NCBI GenBank assembly: GCA_000433115.1 | Contig: FR892240.1 | Coordinates: 15,083-40,284, forward strand | Reading direction: 5' to 3' | Length of the DNA: 25,202 nt | Origin: Ruminococcus sp. CAG:382 | GTDB lineage: Bacteria > Bacillota > Clostridia > Oscillospirales > CAG-382 | In this document: one piece after another, positions 8,217 through 15,495 of the stretch | Layout of the letters: every line of letters begins with the position of its first letter | Position numbering within the stretch: position 1 is the stretch's first letter | The notes under the pieces: generated by a model | The model's input: the letters and a program-made list of their open reading frames with translations, nothing else | Database searches by the model: none | Told to the model about the DNA's origin: nothing | Position numbers and translations under genes: made by a program

Positions 8217-8264
8217 AAAAGCGGACTGCTTCGGAAAATTCCGCAGCAGTCCGGTTTGTTTTTT
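8216..8264 (+). terminator. Bidirectional terminator between convergent genes
   Basis: CGGACTGCT (8222-8230) pairs with AGCAGTCCG (8245-8253), with an inner CGG/CCG helix (8232-8234 with 8241-8243). A-residues precede it and TTTGTTTTTT follows it. It serves the glycosyltransferase gene on + and the membrane protein gene on -. Confidence 0.85.
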
Positions 8265-8985
8265 ATCTGCCGATCGTGCTTTTCAGTTTCGGGAAGCGGG
8301 GCGTCGGATCGAAGATACGGTCGAGGAGCTTGCCGAGCAGTGCGATGATCGGTGAATTTATGATGACGGTGACGATCGTGCCGAGTCCCATGCTGTGGAA
8401 GCTGGAGGTGGCAAGACGCGAGAGGTCAAGTGTATCGGCATCGCCGAAAAGTATGAGAGCGAGTACTACCGAAATGACGAGCAGGCTTATGTCAAAGGTC
8501 CATTTCACTTTGTTGATGTTCAGGCGGAAGCGCGACGCGATCTCGGCGACAAACAGCTCGTATACCTGAAGGGGCATATATGTGCGGAAGAAGCAGGCAA
8601 CGCCGAATGCGGTCACGATATCGCCGACGATGAGCATGACCCACCTGAGCCATACCGCGTCATACGGCGCGTCGCCGATGAGCCACAGAAAGAAGTTCAG
8701 CGTGTAGCCGTACAGCACTGCGGTGGCAAACGCCAGAAGATAGCGCCAGCTGAAGTGCCTGACGGCAATGCAGAGGATTATCAGAAGGAGTCCCTGAAAC
8801 AGGTATTCAGCCATGCCGACACTAAAATCCTGCCATACCTTTGACACCGCTTCACGGATTACGAATGCGGGCGCGGCGATCATTGATACGCCGAGGTCGG
8901 CTTTGCTGCAAATTGCGACGCCGAACGCCACGAAAATCATTCCGAAGAGCCAGAGAAGCTCAGATGATCTGCTGATTTTTTTCAT
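8263..8985 (-). CDS. YczE/YitT-like integral membrane protein (DUF6198-type)
   Basis: This 240-residue protein has about five to six hydrophobic segments. Its first helix ends in a motif typical of the YczE/YyaS/YitT superfamily: GVAICSKADLGVS, about 22 residues after the start, followed by an amphipathic stretch. The family's molecular function is unknown; some members have been linked to export or to adaptation, but nothing here decides. The ATG at 8985 is preceded by GGAG (8993-8996) at 7-nt spacing. A TTG two codons upstream (8991) is in frame but too close to that site. The gene is monocistronic, with a promoter containing a perfect dyad (9029-9045), so it is probably controlled by a dimeric repressor encoded elsewhere. 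Confidence 0.7.
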   Translation of the reverse strand: MKKISRSSELLWLFGMIFVAFGVAICSKADLGVSMIAAPAFVIREAVSKVWQDFSVGMAEYLFQGLLLIILCIAVRHFSWRYLLAFATAVLYGYTLNFFLWLIGDAPYDAVWLRWVMLIVGDIVTAFGVACFFRTYMPLQVYELFVAEIASRFRLNINKVKWTFDISLLVISVVLALILFGDADTLDLSRLATSSFHSMGLGTIVTVIINSPIIALLGKLLDRIFDPTPRFPKLKSTIGR

Positions 8986-8992
8986 ATTCAAT

Positions 8993-8996
8993 CTCC
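8993..8996 (-). promoter_or_regulatory. Ribosome binding site choosing ATG 8985
   Basis: GGAG on the minus strand lies 7 nt upstream of the ATG at 8985. It is 1 nt from the alternative TTG at 8991, which rules that codon out as the start. Confidence 0.65.
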
Positions 8997-9018
8997 ATAT
9001 TATTATTCAGACTCAGAT

Positions 9019-9048
9019 ATTTTAACACACAAACCGCCGGTTTGTCCA
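9019..9048 (-). promoter_or_regulatory. Sigma-A promoter of the YczE-like gene
   Basis: On the minus strand TGGACA (9043-9048) and TAAAAT (9019-9024) are separated by 18 bp, each hexamer differing from consensus at one position. The spacer is occupied by the dyad at 9029-9045. Confidence 0.6.
9029..9045. promoter_or_regulatory. Putative operator: perfect 8-1-8 palindrome in the promoter spacer
   Basis: ACAAACCG-C-CGGTTTGT is a perfect inverted repeat with a one-base centre. It lies between the -35 and -10 hexamers and overlaps the -35 by three bases. Such compact AAACCG/CGGTTT dyads are the kind bound by TetR-type dimeric repressors. No such regulator gene is in the window, so the binding partner is unknown. 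Confidence 0.55.
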
Positions 9049-9104
9049 TGCCGATTTGTAATAAAAAAATGCGTTGTCAGTGCGTTTTTGAAGTGAAAAC
9101 GGGC

Positions 9105-9146
9105 AAAAAATATCCATGGGACACGATTTTCCGTGTTCCATGGATA
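9105..9146 (-). terminator. Terminator of the CNNM/CBS protein gene
   Basis: The stem TATCCATGGGACACG (9111-9125) pairs with CGTGTTCCATGGATA (9132-9146), 15 bp with one G-U pair and a 6-nt loop. Read on the minus strand it is followed by a T-run (9105-9110) and begins 3 nt after the stop codon at 9150-9152. Confidence 0.9.
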
Positions 9147-9149
9147 TGC

Positions 9150-10460
9150 TTATTTTTCGTCTTCCTCTTCCTCTTCGTCTTCGGGAATTGTGTTGACCGT
9201 GACCTTTACGTCGATGATACGTTTCTGTGTCAGGCGATTGATGCTGACGGTGAGGTTTTTGTATTCAAAGGACTGCGATTTTTTCGGTATTTCACCTATT
9301 TCGGCAATTGCCCAGCCGCTGACCGTCTGTGCGTCAAAATTATCGGCGGTATCTTTGTCAAGACCGAAGGTTTCAAAGAATTTGTCGAGCTTTGCTCTGC
9401 CGTCGACGATATAATGCGTGTCGTCGATCTGCGTGAAATAATTGACCACCTCGTCGTGTTCGTCCCATATCTCGCCGACAAGCTCTTCAAGGATGTCTTC
9501 AAGTGTTACGATGCCGAGCGTTCCGCCGTATTCGTCAACGACCGCAGCCATATGGACCTTCTGGCGCTGCATACTCTTGAGGAGTGCCGATATTTTCATA
9601 TGCTCTGTTACGATCGTGATGGGCGTTATGTAGTCGGTGATGGATTTTTTTCCGTCTTCAAGCGCGGCAAAGAAGTCGATGTTGTGGATCATACCGACGA
9701 TGCTGTCGATAGTTCCGTTATAAACGGGCATACGCGAGAAATTGTGCTCCAGAAACAGCTTCTTGATCTTTTCCATCGGCATATCAAGCGGTACCGCGAT
9801 GACATTGACACGAGGTACGTATATATCGCCGACCTCCATGTCGTCGAATTCGATCGCGCTTGAGATCAGCTCACGCTCCTGGTCGTCAAGCGAGCCGTCT
9901 TCCTGCGCTTCCTCAACGATAGAGAGAAGCTCCTCTTCGGTTATCTTGTCGTCGCCGCTTGATTTGATGATCTTGCGGAGAATGAACTTCAGACCCGAAA
10001 AAAGGAAAGTTATGGGGAAGAGAACATACGAGATCGCCTTGATGGGATATCCGAAAGCCAAAGCGACACGTTCGGAGTTTTCCTTCGCAATCATTTTCGG
10101 GGTGATTTCGCCGAAGGTGAGAACGATCACCGTTGAGACGGCAACGGAGACCGCGCCGCTGAGTGATGGGTTGGGAATTGCTTTTTCAAAGATGTTGTTG
10201 AACAGAACCGAGAGGGTTATGTTCACGATGTTGTTGCCCACGAGAATCGTGGAAAGGAGTTTGTCGAAATTTTCCGACAGTGCGAGCGCGTTCTTGGCGG
10301 CTTTGTTGCCGTCCTGCGCTTTGAGCTTGAGCTTTGTCCGGTTCAGAGAGCTGAATGCCGTCTCCGTCGCGGAAAAGAATCCGGAAAATGCCACCAATAT
10401 TATTATGAAAATTATTGAGGCGAAAAGACTGTCCGGCTCAGGTTCAGGGTTGGGTTGCAT
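9150..10460 (-). CDS. Hemolysin-family membrane protein (CNNM/DUF21 + CBS pair + CorC/HlyC domain)
   Basis: This 436-residue protein belongs to the CNNM/CorC family linked to magnesium and divalent-cation transport or homeostasis; 'hemolysin' is a historical name. The domains in order are: DUF21 transmembrane domain (about 12-165, with AFSGFFSATETAFSSLN and the GEITPK motif at 117-122), a cytoplasmic linker, two CBS domains (about 210-270 and 278-333, including VVDEYGGTLGIVTLEDILEE), and a CorC_HlyC C-terminal domain (about 345-420). The tail is strongly acidic (428-435). An upstream-extended start would run through the tRNA gene; the ATG at 10460, preceded by AAAGGA on the minus strand, gives the normal length. 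No separate promoter is obvious in the 45 nt between the tRNA terminator and the start; a 6-bp hairpin (10482-10497) lies there. Confidence 0.9.
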   Translation of the reverse strand: MQPNPEPEPDSLFASIIFIIILVAFSGFFSATETAFSSLNRTKLKLKAQDGNKAAKNALALSENFDKLLSTILVGNNIVNITLSVLFNNIFEKAIPNPSLSGAVSVAVSTVIVLTFGEITPKMIAKENSERVALAFGYPIKAISYVLFPITFLFSGLKFILRKIIKSSGDDKITEEELLSIVEEAQEDGSLDDQERELISSAIEFDDMEVGDIYVPRVNVIAVPLDMPMEKIKKLFLEHNFSRMPVYNGTIDSIVGMIHNIDFFAALEDGKKSITDYITPITIVTEHMKISALLKSMQRQKVHMAAVVDEYGGTLGIVTLEDILEELVGEIWDEHDEVVNYFTQIDDTHYIVDGRAKLDKFFETFGLDKDTADNFDAQTVSGWAIAEIGEIPKKSQSFEYKNLTVSINRLTQKRIIDVKVTVNTIPEDEEEEEDEK

Positions 10461-10505
10461 ATGGATCCTTTCATTCAGATATGCGGCGTATGCCGCAGAA
10501 TAACA

Positions 10506-10530
10506 GAAAAAAGCCGTTTCAACAACGGCT
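10506..10530 (-). terminator. Intrinsic terminator after tRNA-Arg
   Basis: On the minus strand AGCCGTT (10524-10530) pairs with AACGGCT (10512-10518) around a 5-nt loop, followed by TTTTTT (10507-10512 region). It lies 7 nt after the tRNA 3' end and 46 nt before the next gene's start codon. Confidence 0.8.
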
Positions 10531-10536
10531 CTTCTC

Positions 10537-10613
10537 TGGCGCGCCATGAGGGATTCGAACCCCCGACCTACTGGTTCGTAGCCAGGCACTCTATCCAGCT
10601 GAGCTAATGGCGC
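10537..10613 (-). tRNA. tRNA-Arg, anticodon ACG, CCA encoded
   Basis: The 77-nt cloverleaf reads on the minus strand from GCGCCAT (10607-10613) to ATGGCGC (10541-10547), a 7-bp acceptor stem, followed by discriminator G and an encoded CCA. The anticodon loop CTACGAA gives anticodon ACG, reading CGU and, after conversion of A34 to inosine by TadA, CGC and CGA. The T-loop GTTCGAATC is canonical. The outermost anticodon-stem pair is a C-U mismatch, which is slightly unusual but not disabling. The gene has its own promoter and terminator. Confidence 0.96.
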
Positions 10614-10648
10614 ATGTTCTTTTTGCACTCTTTTCACCGTGCCTGAAT

Positions 10649-10677
10649 AATATACCACATTAAAAGCACTTTGTCAA
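10649..10677 (-). promoter_or_regulatory. Sigma-A promoter of tRNA-Arg
   Basis: TTGACA (10672-10677, minus strand) and TATATT (10649-10654) have a 17-bp spacer. Predicted initiation near 10642 gives a leader of about 30 nt before the mature tRNA. Confidence 0.85.
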
Positions 10678-10737
10678 GGGATTTTACGAAATTTGTTCGA
10701 TTTTTTTGCTGCATTCAGCTTTCTGAGGGTATCGAAG

Positions 10738-11964
10738 CTATATCAGGTTGCTCGGGATAAAGCAGTTTTCACTGTCGATCGGGATCGGTGCTTCACACAT
10801 ACATACGATTCCACCGTTTCCGCGAACGAGCTGTGCTTTGTCAAGCAGCGAAAACTTTTTTATTTCACGGCGATCGGGATTTGCGGATTTTTTGATCTCA
10901 AGCGGATGAACGGTATTGTTTTCTTCGACAAATATGTCGATTTCATTTGAACCTGCGTCTCTGTAATAGGTGAGGTTTGTTTTTGCGCCGGAATATGCGT
11001 AGCTCTTCACAAGTTCCATAACGACATGATTTTCGAAATAATGACCGCTTGCCGCTCCCAGCATAAGCACGTCGGGCGTCAGCCACATGGAAAGATATGC
11101 GCAAAGTCCGGTGTCACAGAAATAGAGCTTCGGCGTTTTCGAAAGACGCTTCATTGCATTGTTGGAATACGGTGCAAGGAGATATACGATGCCCAGTCCC
11201 TCAAGTATCCGAAGCCATTCTTTGGCGGTCGGCTCCGAGACATCAGCCGATTCGGCAAGAGTCGCATAATTGACCTGCTCGGCAACAAGCGCCGCGCATC
11301 CGCGCAGAAATCTCCAGAACCGTACCGTATCGGTGATCCCGCCTGCTTCGGCAATGTCACGCATGAGATATGTGTCTACGTACGAATTGAAGTATTCCTG
11401 ACGCAGCTCGTCGTCAACGCCCTGAACCTGCGGCATACCGCCTTCCCATATTTCGCGGAAGGTTTCGAACACATCGTTTTTCGGGAGCTTTTCCTGCCTT
11501 TTTGTCAACGCTTCAAACGAAAAATCAAGCCCGTTTTCAAATGTGATGCCGTGTTTTTCGTGCGATGAAAAGCCGTACAGATTCAGAATGCCGATTCTCC
11601 CGGCAAGTGTTTCGCGGATATTCTTCATCATATTGAATTGCTGAGAACCCGTAAGCCAGATAAGTCCGGTCTCTTCGGTGTTGTCGCAGATGATTTTTAT
11701 TTGTTCGAACAGTTCCGGTGCTTTCTGAACCTCATCAATGAGAATCGGCGGCTTGTAGGTCTGAAAAAACAATACCGGATCGCTTTGTGCAAGTGCGCGG
11801 ACCCTGCTGTCATCCATGGAGACGTATTTTCTGTCCGTGCCGTCGGACAGATGTCTGAGCATCGTTGTTTTGCCGACCTGTCTTGCTCCCGTTACGAGAA
11901 CAGCTTTGAAAAAACCGTTCATTTTCAGGAATTTACGTTCCGCTTCACGTTCGATATAGTTCAT
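10738..11964 (-). CDS. AAA_14/DUF4143 ATPase (archaeal-type ATPase-nuclease-like fusion)
   Basis: This 408-residue predicted cytoplasmic protein belongs to a family widespread in Bacteroidetes, Firmicutes and archaea, with poorly known function. The N-terminal AAA domain has Walker A GARQVGKT (26-33), Walker B ILIDEVQ (74-80) and a sensor-like LTGSQQ (104-109). A winged-helix-like region follows (about 225-270). The C-terminal DUF4143 part has a restriction-endonuclease-like set of acidic residues: ENHVVMEL (311-318), NEIDIFVE (340-347), LEIKKS (355-360). The ATG at 11964 has GGAGG five nucleotides upstream. It is monocistronic, with a promoter whose start site is centred on a palindrome. Such proteins are often found as isolated, strain-variable genes; toxin, defence or regulatory roles have been suggested but are not established here. 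Confidence 0.88.
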   Translation of the reverse strand: MNYIEREAERKFLKMNGFFKAVLVTGARQVGKTTMLRHLSDGTDRKYVSMDDSRVRALAQSDPVLFFQTYKPPILIDEVQKAPELFEQIKIICDNTEETGLIWLTGSQQFNMMKNIRETLAGRIGILNLYGFSSHEKHGITFENGLDFSFEALTKRQEKLPKNDVFETFREIWEGGMPQVQGVDDELRQEYFNSYVDTYLMRDIAEAGGITDTVRFWRFLRGCAALVAEQVNYATLAESADVSEPTAKEWLRILEGLGIVYLLAPYSNNAMKRLSKTPKLYFCDTGLCAYLSMWLTPDVLMLGAASGHYFENHVVMELVKSYAYSGAKTNLTYYRDAGSNEIDIFVEENNTVHPLEIKKSANPDRREIKKFSLLDKAQLVRGNGGIVCMCEAPIPIDSENCFIPSNLI

Positions 11965-11990
11965 TATGTCCTCCGATTTTTTGTAAAATC

Positions 11991-12004
11991 TAAAGTATAC
12001 TTTA
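11991..12004. promoter_or_regulatory. Perfect 14-bp palindrome over the predicted start site of the ATPase gene
   Basis: TAAAGTATACTTTA is its own reverse complement. Its centre (11997/11998) coincides with the transcription start predicted from the promoter at 12004-12032. It could be an operator; AT-rich palindromes can also arise by chance. Confidence 0.4.
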
Positions 12005-12032
12005 TTTTATCACGCTTTTGCGCCGTTGTCAA
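12004..12032 (-). promoter_or_regulatory. Sigma-A promoter of the AAA_14/DUF4143 gene
   Basis: TTGACA (12027-12032) and TAAAAT (12004-12009) on the minus strand are separated by 17 bp. Confidence 0.7.
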
Positions 12033-12052
12033 GCGGAGCACGTATATTTTCT

Positions 12053-12100
12053 GCAAAATAAAGACAGGAACAGCGCTTCCGTTTAGGGCAGAAGCGCTGT
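12053..12100 (-). terminator. Terminator of the copper ATPase gene
   Basis: A perfect 10-bp stem, ACAGCGCTTC (12070-12079) with GAAGCGCTGT (12091-12100), closes an 11-nt loop. It is followed on the minus strand by a T-rich tract, starting 4 nt after the copA stop codon. Confidence 0.75.
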
Positions 12101-12104
12101 GCGG

Positions 12105-14615
12105 TTAATTCTTTTCGATTTGTTTTACCTTATAACCGGCATCTTCGACCGCCTTTTTTATGTCGCCGTCGTTGATATCGCCTTTCGGTGTGAGAATGGC
12201 GGTGCCGCTCTTATGGCTGACATCGGCGCTTTCGACGTTCGGAAGCGCTTCAAGCGCGGCTTTTACACGGTTTTCGCAGTGTTCGCACATCATTCCTTTG
12301 ATGTGCACCGTAATTTCATTGCCGTCTGCGGACTTTGAAGCGGGTGCTTTGACCTTTTTGTCGTGTGCCGGGTTGTACAGCTTGCAGAGGTTGAGTCTCA
12401 GTGCGTTTGTCACAACGCAGAAGCTGGAAAGGCTCATCGCCGCCGCGCCGAACATAGGGCTCAGCGTCAGTCCAAGGGCGACAAAGCAGCCTGCGGCAAG
12501 CGGAATTCCGATTGAATTGTATATGAATGCCCAGAAAAGGTTTTCGTGAATGTTTCTGAGCGTTGCGCGGCTCAGCCTTATGGCGGCGGGAACGTCGATG
12601 AGCGCGCTCTTCATGAGTACCACATCGGCGGCGTCGATTGCCACGTCGGCACCCGCGCCGATTGCAACACCGATGTCGGCGCGTACGAGTGCGGGAGCGT
12701 CGTTGATGCCGTCGCCGACCATGGCGACCTTGCCGTGACGTCTGAGTCCGCGTATGACCTCTTCCTTGCCGTCGGGTAGAACGCCTGCGATTATTTCGTC
12801 AACGCCTGCCTGACTGCCGATCGCTTTTGCGGTGCGCTCGTTGTCGCCGGTCAGCATTACAACGCGGATTCCCATGTTTTTGAGTTGCTTTATCGCTTCA
12901 ACGCTGTCGGGCTTGATCGTATCGGCTACGGCAATGATTCCGGCGGGTCTGCCGTCCGCGGCAAAGAGAAGCGGAGTTTTGCCCTCGCCCGCAAGCGCTT
13001 CCGCACGGGTTTTCATGTCTGCGGGTATTTCAAGCATTGAGGAAATGAATTTCAGGCTTCCCCCGAGGAGCTTTTTGCCGTCAAGCACTGCGGAAACGCC
13101 GTTTCCGGGCAGAGCTTCGAAGTTTTCGGTATCTTTTGCGGAAAGATTCAGCTCACTGCCCTTTTTCATGATCGCCTTTGCGAGCGGATGCTCGCTTTTT
13201 GCTTCAAGGGAAAGTGCGAGAGAAAAAAGCGAAGCCGTGTCGAAGCCGTCTGCCGGAACCGTATCAGTTACGACCGGTTCGCCGCTTGTGACGGTGCCTG
13301 TTTTGTCGAGCGCGACGATTCTGATCTTGCCGGTTTCTTCAAGCGAAGCTGCTGTTTTGAAGAGTATTCCGTTTTTCGCGCCGATGCCGCTGCCCACCAT
13401 AATCGCGACTGGGGTCGCAAGCCCGAGCGCGCATGGACAGCTTATGACAAGCACCGAAATGCCGCGTGCCAGCGCATATGCGAAATCTCTGCCGATGATG
13501 AGCCATACGGCGAGGGTCAAAAGTGAAATGCCGATCACGACAGGTACGAAGACGCCGGATACACGGTCGGCGATCTTTGCGATCGGGGCTTTTGTCGCCG
13601 CGGCGTCGCTGACGGTTTTTATGATCTGCGACAGCGTCGTATCTTCGCCGACACGCGTCGCTTCACAACGCAGGAAGCCTGATTGATTTATCGTTGCAGC
13701 CGAGACGCGGTCGCCTGCCGCTTTATCGACGGGGATGCTTTCACCGGTCAGAGCAGATTCGTTGACCGCACCGCTGCCGTCGCGTACGATGCCGTCAACG
13801 GGGATGCTTTCGCCGGGGCACACGACGAATATGTCGCCGATCCTGACCTGCTCCGCTGCGACCGTTTCCTCCTTGCCGTCACGTATCACAACGGCGGTTT
13901 TGGGCGCAAGCTTTATCAGACCCTTCAGCGCGTCGGTCGTTTTGCCTTTTGAGCGCGCCTCCAGCATTTTACCGACGGTTATGAGCGTCAGTATCATTGC
14001 GGCTGATTCAAAATAGAATTCGTCCATGTATGTCATCACCGCTTCGCTGTCGCCGCGCATTACCGCGTCGGTCATCAGAAACAGCGCGACCACGCTCCAT
14101 ACAAACGACGCCATAGAGCCGAGTGCGACAAGCGTGTCCATATTCGGAGAACGTTTTATGAGCGCTTTGAAGCCACTGATGAAGAATTTTTGGTTTATTA
14201 CCATGACAATTCCCGCAAGCAGAAGCTGGATAAGCCCCATGGCGACATGGTTTCCTTCAAGCCATGACGGGAGAGGTAAGCCCCACATCATGTGACCCAT
14301 CGAAAAATACATGAGTACGAGCAGGAAGCCCGCAGACGCGATGAGTCTCTTTTTCAGTGCCGGCGTTTCGCGATCCTTCAGCGCATCGGCAGCCGATGTT
14401 CCGGTCGGTTGCTCTGCGCCCCTGACGGATGCACCGTAGCCCGCCGCTTCGACTGCCGCAATTATGCTTGAATCGCTCGCGCTGCCTTCGACTCCCATTG
14501 AATTTGTGAGCAGACTCACAGAGCATGAAGTCACGCCTTCGACCGTTGAGACCGCTTTTTCGACGCGCGCGCTGCAAGCCGCACAGCTCATTCCGGTGAC
14601 ATTGAACTGTTTCAT
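12105..14615 (-). CDS. copA: Cu(I)-exporting P1B-type ATPase with N- and C-terminal heavy-metal-binding domains
   Basis: This 836-residue pump should export Cu(I) across the membrane at the cost of ATP. In order: N-terminal HMA domain with GMSCAAC (8-14); MA/MB and further helices from about residue 90; actuator motif TGES (290-293); CPC metal site in ISCPCALGLATP (391-402), typical of the copper/silver subgroup; phosphorylation motif DKTGT (437-441); SEHP (474-477); GDGINDAP (634-641); the last helices with YN (699-700) and MSLSS (727-731), both Cu(I)-site signatures; and a second HMA domain at the C-terminus with GMMCEHC (774-780). The C-terminal domain resembles a CopZ chaperone joined by a linker (about 750-768). 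The ATG at 14615 has AAGGAAGG upstream. A CsoR- or CopY-type regulator gene is not in the window. Confidence 0.94.
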   Translation of the reverse strand: MKQFNVTGMSCAACSARVEKAVSTVEGVTSCSVSLLTNSMGVEGSASDSSIIAAVEAAGYGASVRGAEQPTGTSAADALKDRETPALKKRLIASAGFLLVLMYFSMGHMMWGLPLPSWLEGNHVAMGLIQLLLAGIVMVINQKFFISGFKALIKRSPNMDTLVALGSMASFVWSVVALFLMTDAVMRGDSEAVMTYMDEFYFESAAMILTLITVGKMLEARSKGKTTDALKGLIKLAPKTAVVIRDGKEETVAAEQVRIGDIFVVCPGESIPVDGIVRDGSGAVNESALTGESIPVDKAAGDRVSAATINQSGFLRCEATRVGEDTTLSQIIKTVSDAAATKAPIAKIADRVSGVFVPVVIGISLLTLAVWLIIGRDFAYALARGISVLVISCPCALGLATPVAIMVGSGIGAKNGILFKTAASLEETGKIRIVALDKTGTVTSGEPVVTDTVPADGFDTASLFSLALSLEAKSEHPLAKAIMKKGSELNLSAKDTENFEALPGNGVSAVLDGKKLLGGSLKFISSMLEIPADMKTRAEALAGEGKTPLLFAADGRPAGIIAVADTIKPDSVEAIKQLKNMGIRVVMLTGDNERTAKAIGSQAGVDEIIAGVLPDGKEEVIRGLRRHGKVAMVGDGINDAPALVRADIGVAIGAGADVAIDAADVVLMKSALIDVPAAIRLSRATLRNIHENLFWAFIYNSIGIPLAAGCFVALGLTLSPMFGAAAMSLSSFCVVTNALRLNLCKLYNPAHDKKVKAPASKSADGNEITVHIKGMMCEHCENRVKAALEALPNVESADVSHKSGTAILTPKGDINDGDIKKAVEDAGYKVKQIEKN

Positions 14616-14697
14616 ATATTACGTTCCTTCCTTGATGATTACTGACTTATTATTGTCGCTGTTTGCACAGTATAACCGATAATTCCTGTATGATATG

Positions 14698-14726
14698 ATA
14701 TTAACCCAATCGGGGCAAAAAGTCAA
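14698..14726 (-). promoter_or_regulatory. Sigma-A promoter of copA, with weak dyad in the spacer
   Basis: TTGACT (14721-14726) and TAATAT (14698-14703) on the minus strand are 17 bp apart. The spacer contains an imperfect ACCC/GGGG inverted repeat (14702-14717), which is loosely like CsoR sites; I would not call it an operator without more evidence. No TACANNTGTA-type CopY box is present. Confidence 0.6.
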
Positions 14727-14787
14727 GCCGAAATTCCGAAATATTTCAATGATTAAACAATGATTTAACTATGCAGAATGACGGGGC

Positions 14788-14816
14788 TTGACAGGATACG
14801 CGTGATGCAATATAAT
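14788..14816 (+). promoter_or_regulatory. Perfect consensus sigma-A promoter of the sigma-factor operon
   Basis: TTGACA (14788-14793), a 17-bp spacer and TATAAT (14811-14816) match consensus at all twelve hexamer positions. Initiation is expected near 14823, leaving a leader of about 100 nt. In that leader a TGTAAC (14844-14849), an ECF-like -35 core, is the loop of a CGAAG/CTTCG hairpin (14839-14854). This may mark a second, sigma-dependent promoter. The rest of the 14616-14787 stretch holds the divergent copA promoter and nothing else I recognise. Confidence 0.9.
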
Positions 14817-14908
14817 AGACGCATGAAAAACTTTTCGGCGAAGTGTAACCTTCGGTATCAAAAATACGGCTTTATGAGTGAAGGACTTCAAAGCACCCAT
14901 GACCTGGG

Positions 14909-14914
14909 AAAGGA
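14909..14914 (+). promoter_or_regulatory. Ribosome binding site choosing the sigma-factor start
   Basis: AAAGGA lies 8 nt upstream of the GTG at 14923. The in-frame ATGs at 14899 and 14914 have no correctly spaced site; the second one actually overlaps this motif. Confidence 0.5.
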
Positions 14915-14922
14915 TGGACAGC

Positions 14923-15495
14923 GTGGATAATACAACCTCGATTACCGATGCGCAGATAGTCGATATGTATTGGCAACGTAACGAAACTGCGATAAGCGAA
15001 ACCCAGCATAAATACGGCAGATATTGTAACTATATTGCCGATAACGTTCTGCATAATGCACAAGATGCGGAGGAATGCGTAAACGACGCGTATAACCGCC
15101 TCTGGACCCTCATTCCGCCCGCTAAACCGGAATACCTTTCGGCTTTTCTCGGTAAGATAGTGCGCGGACTTGCCGTGGACCGCCGGCGTATGAACCGCGC
15201 CGCAAAGCGGGGCGGCGAGACGGAGACGGTTGCTCTTGAGCTTGCGGAATGCTTTGGTGCGTATGACGACGACGGCGCCGAAAACGGAGCAGTGCTCCGC
15301 GATTCGATAAACCGCTTTCTCGCCGGTCTGACAAAGGAAGCGCGTGTTGTTTTCATGCGCCGCTACTGGTACATGAGTTCTGTCGCGGACATTGCGCACG
15401 ACCTTGATATGGGCGAAAGCAAAGTCAAGGTGACGCTGTTCCGTACCCGTGAGAAACTCAGAAAGCATCTTGAAAAGGAGGGCTTCACAATATGA
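14923..15495 (+). CDS. RNA polymerase sigma factor, sigma-70 family (ECF-like)
   Basis: This is a 190-residue protein if started at GTG 14923; in-frame alternatives are ATG 14914, ATG 14899 and GTG 14878. It contains a sigma-2 region (about 8-88, with the characteristic DAEECVNDAYNRLWTLIPP at 48-66 and the AFLGKIVRGLAVDRRR stretch) and a sigma-4 helix-turn-helix (about 127-186, SSVADIAHDLDMGESKVKVTLFRTREKLRKHL). It should direct RNA polymerase to a small regulon when released by its partner. Its stop codon overlaps the next start in an ATGA arrangement, so sigma factor and presumed anti-sigma are made in fixed ratio. The sigma-70 family is certain; the trigger is unknown. Confidence 0.9.
   Translation: MDNTTSITDAQIVDMYWQRNETAISETQHKYGRYCNYIADNVLHNAQDAEECVNDAYNRLWTLIPPAKPEYLSAFLGKIVRGLAVDRRRMNRAAKRGGETETVALELAECFGAYDDDGAENGAVLRDSINRFLAGLTKEARVVFMRRYWYMSSVADIAHDLDMGESKVKVTLFRTREKLRKHLEKEGFTI

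Noticed and set aside
9042..9863. 273-codon plus-strand frame opposite the CNNM/CBS gene
   Set aside because: It runs through the terminator and antisense to conserved CBS and CorC motifs; a shadow frame.
10461..10658. N-terminal extension of the CNNM/CBS protein to a start at 10658
   Set aside because: The extension would translate the tRNA-Arg gene and its terminator; the ATG at 10460 has a ribosome site and gives the normal family length.
12832..13686. 284-codon plus-strand frame within copA
   Set aside because: It is Ser/Ala-rich, antisense to the copper ATPase catalytic domain, and lacks any recognisable feature.
14702..14717. CsoR operator in the copA promoter
   Set aside because: The inverted repeat is short and imperfect, and no csoR gene is in the window; recorded as a weak dyad only.
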